Source: Derxia lacustris (lineage in GTDB: Bacteria; Pseudomonadota; Gammaproteobacteria; Burkholderiales; Burkholderiaceae_E). From it: DNA of 64,000 nt. Below the pieces are notes generated by a model. The model was not told where the DNA came from. It saw only the letters and a list, made by a program, of their open reading frames with translations, and did no database searches. The stretch spans positions 310,001 through 374,000 of the forward strand of contig NZ_MUHU01000002.1 of NCBI RefSeq assembly GCF_002105195.1. The letters run 5' to 3'. Shown in pieces: positions 46,301-53,574 of the stretch (position 1 is the first letter of the stretch; each line of letters opens with the position of its first letter). Both the position numbers and the translations under genes were made by a program.

Positions 46301-47343
46301 TTGGCCTTGGCGCCCTTGGCCTTAGCCTTGGCCTTGGCGGCGGTGACGCGCTCCTTCTGGAAGGTGGCGGCCAGCGGTTCGAGCGCCGGAATGCCGAAGG
46401 TCTGGGCGGCGGCGGTGGCATGGGCGAGCACGGCGTCGTGGTCGAGGGTGAGCGCGGTTTCCGAACCGTCGCGCGCGACCGCGACGAGCTGGCGCGCACC
46501 GGCCGGCACGAGCAGGCAGCCCTGGCGCAGGAAGCATTCGGTCGGCATCACGAGCGCGAGCAGGCCGAGGGCGTGGATGTAGGCGGCGGCGGGCGTGGGC
46601 GGCGTGGCGCGCCGCTGGCGGGTGTTGTCGCGCAGGGCGACGAGGTTGAGCGTGGCGGTGCGCAGGATGGGGCCGTCGGCCACGACGCCGCCGAGGCCTT
46701 CCTCGGCAGGCACGTGATCCAGACCAAGCTCCGAGAGCTTGTCGGGGAAGCCAAGTTCAGCCGACCCAAATGCGCTGTTGAACGTCGCCATGCGGCGGAG
46801 CTGGCGCACGTCGCGCGCGGTGATCGTGGCGCTGAAGGCGCGCGGGATCTTGAGCTGGCTGCCCTCGCCCCGGCTCTCCCAGATGCCGCAGATCAGGCTG
46901 GTGGGCGACAGGCGCGCGATGTCGTCCGGCCCGCTGGCGAAGCTGCGCATCGCGCGGTTGGCGTCGTCGCCGAGCGTCGAGAACTGGATGCCGGCGTCGG
47001 CGATGCGATGGCCGAGCTGGAGCATGTCGAGCGTGCGGGTCTCGCCGTTCGCAAGCGTGGCCGTGACTTCGACCTTGCGCACGAGGGCGCGGTAGGCGGG
47101 CTGCATCAGCGCTTCCTCGAAGCGGTTGGCCTGCGACTGCACCGAATCGACGGTGCAGAGGTTGCGGCCGTCGGTAAGCGGACTGATGCAGTAGGTGGGC
47201 TTGTTGCCCGCGCCGAGGTAGGTGGGCGGGAAGAAGGGCGTGCCCTCGCCGTCCACCGGCCGCAGCGTCTGGCGCGCGACGAGCGCGACGATGCCGTCGT
47301 CGGTGAGGAAGCGGTTCAGATCATCAGCAGGTGCGGCGGGCAT
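46297..47343 (-). CDS. csb1: Type I-G CRISPR protein Csb1 (Cas7 backbone)
   Basis: Csb1 (GSU0053 family) is the Cas7-like subunit that coats the crRNA in Cascade. 348 residues. Family features: PTYLGAGNKPTYCISP near the N-terminus, CTVDSVQSQANRFEEALM, LQLGHRIADAGIQFS, RLSPTSLICGIWESRGEG and LNLVALRDN. The tail is Lys/Ala-rich (AAKAKAKAKGAKAK). It starts inside the end of cas3 (28-bp overlap), which suggests coupled translation. Confidence 0.92.
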   Translation of the reverse strand: MPAAPADDLNRFLTDDGIVALVARQTLRPVDGEGTPFFPPTYLGAGNKPTYCISPLTDGRNLCTVDSVQSQANRFEEALMQPAYRALVRKVEVTATLANGETRTLDMLQLGHRIADAGIQFSTLGDDANRAMRSFASGPDDIARLSPTSLICGIWESRGEGSQLKIPRAFSATITARDVRQLRRMATFNSAFGSAELGFPDKLSELGLDHVPAEEGLGGVVADGPILRTATLNLVALRDNTRQRRATPPTPAAAYIHALGLLALVMPTECFLRQGCLLVPAGARQLVAVARDGSETALTLDHDAVLAHATAAAQTFGIPALEPLAATFQKERVTAAKAKAKAKGAKAK

Positions 47344-50300
47344 GTCGGGTTCCTTTGCGGGACGGGTTGGGCGGGGAAGACGTCTTTCATCTTTCCGCTC
47401 GGGACAAGAGCGGCCTCGTAGGCGGGGCCGGCGCCGGGCAGCAGGCCGCGCGCAGCGGCGATGGCGAGCGGGCGCGGCAGCGGCTCGGGCCAGAGCCAGT
47501 AGCGATGGCTGGCGTCTGCCGGCGGTGGGAAGAAGTGCTGGAGGCCGATGGCGGACAGCAGCTCGACCCAGGGCCGGCTGCTCTTGAAGCGGGCGTGCTC
47601 GTTGAGCGAGAAGCCGGCGTCTTGCGCCGACCAGTTGGTGGCGCTGTCGAAGCGGAACTTGGAGGCGTCGGCGCCGACGCGCGCGCCGCCGAGGGTGGGC
47701 AGGTCGGCCGGGGTGAAGTCGGGCAGATCGAGGCTCGCGGCGCAGGACGCCACGAGGCTGTCGAGGATGACGGGAGCGCGGGTCTGGCCGGCGCCGAGCT
47801 TCCAGCCCGAGCCTTCGTCCAGCCCTTCGCCGAGCCAGGGGTTGAGCGGCAGCGGCGGCAGGCCGGCGAGGCGCAGCAGCAAGGGCGGATAGGCGGCGTC
47901 GGCCATCTCGGGACGCGTGGCTTCAGTGTCGGGCGCGACGGTGGCGCCGCGCAGGCTGGCGAGCAGCGCGAGCACGCCGTCGGCGTCGATGCCGTGCAGA
48001 TGAAAGCCGCCGCCCGACCAGCTCGCCTCGACCACCCTGCCCGCATGCAGCGCGAGCGCGAACAGGCCGAGGCAGGCGAGGTATTCGCCGAAGTTGGCGG
48101 CATCGACGGGCAGCGAGAAGGCTTGCGGCGCGACGGTGGGGATGACGACTTCGGCGGGCGCGGGGGGCATGGCCCACGCGGGCTGCGCCGCGAAACGCTC
48201 GGCCTCCACCTCGGCGAGCACGTCGGCGGCCTTGAGCAGCGCTTCGAGATGGGCGAGCGCCCAGGGGCCGAGGCTGGCGCCGAGCGCGGCGTAATCGCGC
48301 GCCGCGCGATCGGCCAACGCCGCGCAGCCGGGCTTGTCGCGGGCATTGCCGAGAAACACCGGGCGCGCCCAGCCGTGATGCGAGACGACCAGATGCTGCT
48401 CAAGCCGCGTGAGGCCGTCGGCCGTCGGGCGCAGCAGCGAGCCGAGTTCGTGGCGGTAGCCGTCGTTGATGGCGTTGTCGAAGCGGGCGCCGCCGGACTT
48501 GGCGAGCGGTTGCGCGAGGTCGGCATTGCCGATGGCGCGCTGCCAGCGCGACTCGTCCTTGCCGGCGTCATGCGTGACGGCGGCGCGCGGATTCGCGGCG
48601 GCGAAGTCGGCGGGCAGCGACAGCGCGGCGGCGAGCGCGTGACCCGCTCGCGCGGCGAGCTGGAGGTGTTCGCCGAGAAGGCGCGGCCGAGGCGCCAGCG
48701 CCGCCAGATCACCGGCATCCGGCGCGTGGACGCCGGGGCGCGCCTGCCAGACGCGGACGCTCAGCTCGCATGGCGCGGCGGGCGCGATCGGGCAGTCATG
48801 GAAGACGATCTGCCAGCCCTCGCAACACGCGGCCAGCAGGCCGGGCAGCGTTGCGTCGTGCCGGTCGGCGCAGGACCAGACAGGCTGTTCGTCTTCAATG
48901 GCGAGCTTCACCGTGATGGCTTGGACCACGCCGCGCTCAAGGCCGTGGGCGTCGGTGCATTGGCCGGAAACGTCGGGCACTTCGGCCGTGGCATCGGCGT
49001 CGGGCTGCCCTTGCACCGACAGTCCGCCCGCCGCGCTGGCAAACAGCACCGTGCCGCCCGCCGGGAGGCGATCGAGCCAGCGCCAGACATGGGCACCGGG
49101 CATGAGCACGCCGCCCTCCGCGAGCTGGCCTTGGGCGTCGAGCAGCAACGCGAGCGGCGCGACGCCGGCGGGCGCCTTGAGCAGACGATCGACGATGAAC
49201 TTGCGCGCCCGCTCGCGCGGCAGCCGCGCGAGTTCGGCCGTCACCAGCGGCCACGCATCCAGCCAGCGGCCGACGTCGGCATGGGCGGCGGGGAGCTGGC
49301 GCCATGCGAGCGTGATGTCGGCTTCCTCGTCCACGAGGCCCTGGATGTAGGTGGCGGGCGCGGGGCAGCGAAGCTGGCCGAGGCTGAGGCTGGTCATCGC
49401 GAACATGTCGATGACCTGGGGTTCGAGCGCGCGCATCGCGGGCGCCGGGTCGCAGGCGTCGGCATAGCCGGGCTGGTCGAGCAGCGCCGACAGCGCAAGC
49501 GGGCTGGCGTCGATACCGTCGGCATAGGCTGCAAGCGTTTGCAGAAGATCGATCGCGGCAAGGCAGCGCGGGCGCACGGCCTCCGGCGCCTCCTCGCCGT
49601 TGGCGTGGATGAGCGTGATCGCGCCCGCGCCCTGGCCTCGGCGGTTGATGCGGCCGGCACGCTGGATGAGGCGGTCGAGCGTGGCGAGGTCGAACAGGCC
49701 GATGTCGGCATCGATGTCAAGGCCGATTTCTCCGGCGCTGGTTGCGATGAAGAAGGCGCTGCCGTCGTTGCCGCGACGCTCGTCGCTGACGAAGCGCAGA
49801 TAGGCCGGGCTGTCGAGCAAGGCCGTGCGCTCGTGGCCGCGCATCGTGCCGGTGAGCTGGACGATGCGCGCCGGGTCGATGCCCTTGCGGCCGAGGTCGC
49901 GCGCGATGGTCGCGGCCTGGTCGGGCGAGGCGACGAAGATGGCGACGGCGCGGTTGGCGTCGCGATGCGCCACGGCGGCATCGACGATGGCGGCCGCGAT
50001 GGCGCCGCCGGCCTTGCGGCCTTCGGCCGCGATGGTCTTGAAGCCGAGCCGCTTGCGCGCCGACATGCGGGCGACGAGGGCGGCGTCGCTCGCGATGTCG
50101 CACACCAGCGGTTCGCCGCCCACGCCGGGACGCAGCGTGGCGGTCATCTCGATCACATGTATCAGCGGCCGGCCGATGGCGGCGGCATCGGCGGCGGCGC
50201 GCGCCTCGATCTGCCGCAGCAGGTGGCTGAACGCGGGCGCGAGGTGGGCCTCGTCGTGAACGACGAGCGTGTCGATGCCGAGCAGGCCGGCATGCGTGGC

Positions 50301-50807
50301 GGCGCGCGAGCGGCCGAGTCCGTAGCCACGGAACAGCAGGCGGCTGCCGAGCATGTCAGGCGTGGCCAGGACGATGGCGGGCGTGGACGGGTCGAGGCTC
50401 CATTCGCCGTTGTCGGCGAACTGGCCGCGCAGCGTCGAAATGGCGAGCGGTTTGCCGGTAACGGACAGCGAGGCAAGCGCATCGCGCAACGCGGGCAGCT
50501 CGCCCGCGTCGAGCAGTTCGCGGATGCGCACGCAAAGCCGGGTGGCCTCGTCGACCAGCACGCGGCGATTCACGGCAAAGGCCAGACGGCGCTGCGTGGC
50601 CGGCAGGCCGGCGCGGGCGCGGGTGGCGAGCGCCGCGACGAAGATGGCGACGAGCATCGTCTTGCCGGCGGCGGTGGGCACCTTGATCTGGCGCGGTGGC
50701 TCGCCCGCGACCATCCGCGCGAAGGCGCGCCGCTGCCAGTCGTAAGGCGCCCCGACCCCGAGGCGCGCAAACAGTTCGACCAGCAACGCATCGTCGATTC
50801 CAGGCAT
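47316..50807 (-). CDS. cas3: Cas3 helicase-nuclease fused to a Cas8 (Csb3-like) domain
   Basis: One frame of 1163 residues joins the nuclease-helicase and the probable large Cascade subunit. Helicase: Walker A VPTAAGKT (43-50), DEAH box VVHDEAHLA (185-188), MTAT (221-224) and QRAGRINRRG (382-391). The HD nuclease follows the helicase, as usual in type I-G: H713, H746-D747 (THDAGK), H786 and H810-H811. From about residue 893 (FSLPVDAANFGEYLACLGLFALAL) to the end, the protein resembles Csb3/Cas8u2, including RFDSATNWSAQDAGFSLNE and LLSAIGLQHFFPPP. There is no separate cas8, nor cas1, cas2 or cas4. AAGGAAGAGAAG precedes the ATG. The Cas8 assignment of the C-terminus is by eye. Confidence 0.88.
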   Translation of the reverse strand: MPGIDDALLVELFARLGVGAPYDWQRRAFARMVAGEPPRQIKVPTAAGKTMLVAIFVAALATRARAGLPATQRRLAFAVNRRVLVDEATRLCVRIRELLDAGELPALRDALASLSVTGKPLAISTLRGQFADNGEWSLDPSTPAIVLATPDMLGSRLLFRGYGLGRSRAATHAGLLGIDTLVVHDEAHLAPAFSHLLRQIEARAAADAAAIGRPLIHVIEMTATLRPGVGGEPLVCDIASDAALVARMSARKRLGFKTIAAEGRKAGGAIAAAIVDAAVAHRDANRAVAIFVASPDQAATIARDLGRKGIDPARIVQLTGTMRGHERTALLDSPAYLRFVSDERRGNDGSAFFIATSAGEIGLDIDADIGLFDLATLDRLIQRAGRINRRGQGAGAITLIHANGEEAPEAVRPRCLAAIDLLQTLAAYADGIDASPLALSALLDQPGYADACDPAPAMRALEPQVIDMFAMTSLSLGQLRCPAPATYIQGLVDEEADITLAWRQLPAAHADVGRWLDAWPLVTAELARLPRERARKFIVDRLLKAPAGVAPLALLLDAQGQLAEGGVLMPGAHVWRWLDRLPAGGTVLFASAAGGLSVQGQPDADATAEVPDVSGQCTDAHGLERGVVQAITVKLAIEDEQPVWSCADRHDATLPGLLAACCEGWQIVFHDCPIAPAAPCELSVRVWQARPGVHAPDAGDLAALAPRPRLLGEHLQLAARAGHALAAALSLPADFAAANPRAAVTHDAGKDESRWQRAIGNADLAQPLAKSGGARFDNAINDGYRHELGSLLRPTADGLTRLEQHLVVSHHGWARPVFLGNARDKPGCAALADRAARDYAALGASLGPWALAHLEALLKAADVLAEVEAERFAAQPAWAMPPAPAEVVIPTVAPQAFSLPVDAANFGEYLACLGLFALALHAGRVVEASWSGGGFHLHGIDADGVLALLASLRGATVAPDTEATRPEMADAAYPPLLLRLAGLPPLPLNPWLGEGLDEGSGWKLGAGQTRAPVILDSLVASCAASLDLPDFTPADLPTLGGARVGADASKFRFDSATNWSAQDAGFSLNEHARFKSSRPWVELLSAIGLQHFFPPPADASHRYWLWPEPLPRPLAIAAARGLLPGAGPAYEAALVPSGKMKDVFPAQPVPQRNPTCPPHLLMI

Positions 50808-51027
50808 CTTCTCTTCCTTGCAAAAATGTTTGGAAAACGATGCATGCGCGTGCTCAGCCCGAACAGTTGGACAGTTTTGGGCGCAGCGAGTTGGTGTGCG
50901 CTACCGCACAAGTCATGACCATGTCGGCGAGCGACTGGAGAACGATGGGCATCAAGCCAATTTTGTATTGACACTGCCCACACAAACCGCAACGCTCCCC
51001 CGCACCACCACCGCAACGCCGCCCACC

Positions 51028-51291
51028 ATGTCATCCACCACCATCAACGTCCGCGCCTCGCTCGAAGTGCGCGACCTCATCGACCGCGCCGCCACGCTGC
51101 AAGGCAAGACGCGCACGGATTTCATGCTCCAGGCCGCGCAATCGGCGGCGCAGCAGGTGCTGCTCGATCAGGTGTTCTTCACCGTGTCGCCCGAGCAGCT
51201 CGACGCCTTCGAGGCGGTGATGGCGCAGCCGCTGGCCGACGCCGACGCGCTGCGCGCGCTGCTCGCGCACAAGGCGCCGTGGGAGCAATGA
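51028..51291 (+). CDS. DUF1778 family antitoxin
   Basis: Ribbon-helix-helix type antitoxin of 87 residues. TTINVRASLEVRDLIDRAATLQGKTRTDF is the typical DNA-binding N-terminus of DUF1778 (TacA/AtaR-like) proteins. The C-terminal half (VSPEQLDAFEAVMAQPL) would wrap the toxin. It overlaps the GNAT gene by 4 bp and likely autoregulates the pair. It diverges from cas3 across a 220-bp gap. Confidence 0.92.
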   Translation: MSSTTINVRASLEVRDLIDRAATLQGKTRTDFMLQAAQSAAQQVLLDQVFFTVSPEQLDAFEAVMAQPLADADALRALLAHKAPWEQ

Positions 51292-51794
51292 CGCGCGCGC
51301 CGCTGTCGGCGCCCGCGCTGCTCGACGCGCATCACGACTGCTCGAGCTTTGCTTGCGAGCACGAGGCGCTCAACGACTGGCTGCGCAAGCGCGCGCTGGC
51401 GAACCTGAGGGCGGGCGCGTCGCGCAGCTATGTGGTCTGCGCGGGCAAGCAAGTGGTGGGCTATTACGCGCTGGCGCCGGGTGCGCTGCTGCCGCAGGCG
51501 GCGACCGGCGCCGTGCGCCGCAACATGCCGACGCCGATTCCGGTGTTCGTGCTCGGCCGGCTGGCGGTGGACCGCGACTGGGCGGGCATGGGCATCGGCA
51601 CCGGGCTACTCAAGGACGCGGTGCTGCGCTGCGTGCAGGCGGCGGCGATCGTCGGCGGGCGGGCGGTGCTGTGTCATGCCATCGACGAACGCGCCAAGGC
51701 CTTCTACCTGCGCCATTCCTTCGTGCAATCGCCCGTCGAGCCGATGACGGTGATGCTGCAACTCGACCGCGCGGCCGACCTGCTGGGCGGCTGA
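51288..51794 (+). CDS. GNAT acetyltransferase toxin (TacT/AtaT type)
   Basis: 168-residue GNAT acetyltransferase paired with the DUF1778 antitoxin. Toxins of this kind acetylate the amino acid on charged tRNA and block translation. Motifs: FACEHEALNDWLRKRALANL, SRSYVVCAGKQVVGYYALAPG, PVFVLGRLAVDRDWAGMGIG (acetyl-CoA loop around GMGIGTGLL) and AKAFYLRHSFVQSP with the catalytic Tyr region. Start ATG at 51288 overlaps the antitoxin TGA. The target tRNA cannot be inferred. Confidence 0.92.
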   Translation: MTRAPLSAPALLDAHHDCSSFACEHEALNDWLRKRALANLRAGASRSYVVCAGKQVVGYYALAPGALLPQAATGAVRRNMPTPIPVFVLGRLAVDRDWAGMGIGTGLLKDAVLRCVQAAAIVGGRAVLCHAIDERAKAFYLRHSFVQSPVEPMTVMLQLDRAADLLGG

Positions 51795-51838
51795 ACTTCG
51801 CGATGCCGGCGCGCGCCGGCCGCCCCACCCCGATCACC

Positions 51839-52843
51839 ATGCCCCCTCCCCTCCTCGCCGCCCTCGAAGCCGGCGGCACCAAGCTCCTCTGCGCCATCGG
51901 CACGGCCGACGATGCGGCCGCCCCGCGCTTCCTCTCCCGCGCCAGCTTCCCGACCGGCGACTCGCCCGCCCTCGCGCTCGGCGCCGTGGCCGACTGGTTC
52001 CGCGCCCAGCAGGCGGCGTTCGGCCCGATCGCGGCGCTCGGCATCGCAAGCTTCGGCCCGGTCGATCTCGACCCCGCCTCGCCCGGCTGGGGCCGCATCA
52101 CCGCCACGCCCAAGCCGGGCTGGCGCGATGCCGATGTGGCGGGCGTACTACGCGCCGCGCTGCCGGGCATTCCGTTGGGCTTCGACACCGACGTGAACGG
52201 CGCGGCGCTCGGCGAGCAGCGCTGGGGCGCGGCGCGCGGGCTGGCGGAGTTCGTCTACATCACGATGGGCACCGGCATCGGCGCGGGCGGCATGGCGGGC
52301 GGACGTCTGCTGCACGGCCTCGTCCATCCCGAGATGGGCCACATGCGCCTGCCGCGCCTCGCGGGCGACGGCTTCGCGGGCGTCTGCTCCTTTCACGGCG
52401 ATTGCTGGGAGGGGCTGTGCTCCGGCCCGGCCATCGCGGCGCGCACCGGCCGGCCGGCCGACGAACTGCCCGCCGACCATCCGGTCTGGGCGCTCTTGGC
52501 CGACACGACGGCGCTGGCCATCGGCAACCTCGTCTGCGTGCTGTCGCCGCGCCGCGTGATCCTCGGCGGCAGCGTGCGCAAGGCGGGCGGGCTGGGCGAG
52601 GCGGCGTTCTTCGCGCGGGTGCGCGCGACGTTGCGCGAGCGGCTGGCGGGCTACATCGCGCATCCGGCACTGGCCGATGGCATCGGCGAGTACATGGTGC
52701 CGCCGCTGCTCGGCGATGACGCCGGGCTGGCCGGGACGCTGGTGCTGGCGGAACAGGCGCTGGCCGCCGCCCGGACCGCCGTGGCAGGGTTGGCGCCCGT
52801 GCCGCCCCTTTGCGCACCTTCTTCCCTTTCCGCCACGCCATGA
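51839..52843 (+). CDS. ROK family sugar kinase (fructokinase-like)
   Basis: 334-residue ROK kinase. The ATP site is [17 protein letters not shown], with [19 protein letters not shown] (catalytic Asp region), [11 protein letters not shown] and the zinc motif [23 protein letters not shown]. The pattern fits bacterial ROK fructokinases. The ATG at 51839 is chosen for the conserved N-terminus; one at 51803 is also in frame. Its stop overlaps the methyltransferase start (ATGA). It may feed hexose phosphate into the neighbouring glucan cluster (inference). Confidence 0.87.
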   Translation: [334 protein letters not shown]

Positions 52844-53517
52844 CCCTCGACCAGATCGTTCCCTGGGGCCGCTCGCTGCGCGAGTACCGCTCGATGTTCT
52901 CCCTCACCGACGCCGACCTGGCCGTCCGCATCCTCGGCTGCGCCGACGGGCCGGCGAGCTTCAACGCCGAGGTCACGGCGCTGGGCGGGCGCGTGGTGTC
53001 GGCCGATCCGGTGTACCGCTTCGCGGCCGACGGCATCCGCGCGCGCATCGCCGAGGTCGCGCCGCGCGTGATCGACGAGCTGCGCCGCAACGCCGCCGAC
53101 TACCTCTGGGACGAGGCCGGCGACGCCGATGCGCTCGGCCGGCTGCGCCTCGCGGCGATGGACGCCTTCCTCGCCGACTACGACGCCGGCCGCGCGGCGG
53201 GCCGCTACGTCGATGCCTCGCTGCCCGCCCTGCCCTTCGCCGACGGCGCCTTCGACCTCGCGCTGTGCTCGCACTTCCTGTTCCTCTACAGCGCCCAGGT
53301 GGACGCGGCCGCGCATCTGGCCGGCGTGCGCGAGCTGTGCCGCGTCGCGCGCGAGGTGCGCATCTATCCGCTCGTCGCGCTCGACAACCGGCCCTCGCCG
53401 CATCTGCCGGCGGTGCTGGCGGCGCTCGCGGCGGAAGGGCTGACCGCGAGCGTCGAGCCGGTCGCGCATCGCTTCCAGAAGGGGGCGACGGAGATGCTCA
53501 GGATCGTGCGGGGCTGA
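52840..53517 (+). CDS. Class I SAM-dependent methyltransferase-like protein
   Basis: 225 residues from the ATG at 52840 (MTLDQIVPWGRSLREYRSMFSL). ILGCADGPASFNAEVTALGG resembles the SAM-binding motif I with an acidic VVSADPVY at motif II. LPFADGAFDLALCSHFLFLYS is a typical methyltransferase post-motif. Related proteins with the same MTLDQIVPWGRS start are known in cyanobacteria and proteobacteria without a firm substrate. It converges with glgE; a GGGCAG/CTGCCC hairpin lies in the 57-bp gap. Confidence 0.8.
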   Translation: MTLDQIVPWGRSLREYRSMFSLTDADLAVRILGCADGPASFNAEVTALGGRVVSADPVYRFAADGIRARIAEVAPRVIDELRRNAADYLWDEAGDADALGRLRLAAMDAFLADYDAGRAAGRYVDASLPALPFADGAFDLALCSHFLFLYSAQVDAAAHLAGVRELCRVAREVRIYPLVALDNRPSPHLPAVLAALAAEGLTASVEPVAHRFQKGATEMLRIVRG

Positions 53518-53574
53518 CGGAGCGCGGGCAGCCCTGCCCGTGCGCAAACGGCGCGATTCGCGCGCCTGCCCGCC

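Noticed and set aside
47331..50918. A 1195-codon open frame on the plus strand opposite cas3
   Set aside because: High GC keeps antisense frames open. The minus-strand product has complete Cas3 motifs; the plus-strand one is Arg/Gly/Ala-rich without recognisable domains.
50808..53517. Possible adaptation genes (cas1, cas2, cas4) next to cas3
   Set aside because: All frames here are explained by a DUF1778 antitoxin, GNAT toxin, ROK kinase and methyltransferase; none resembles an adaptation protein.
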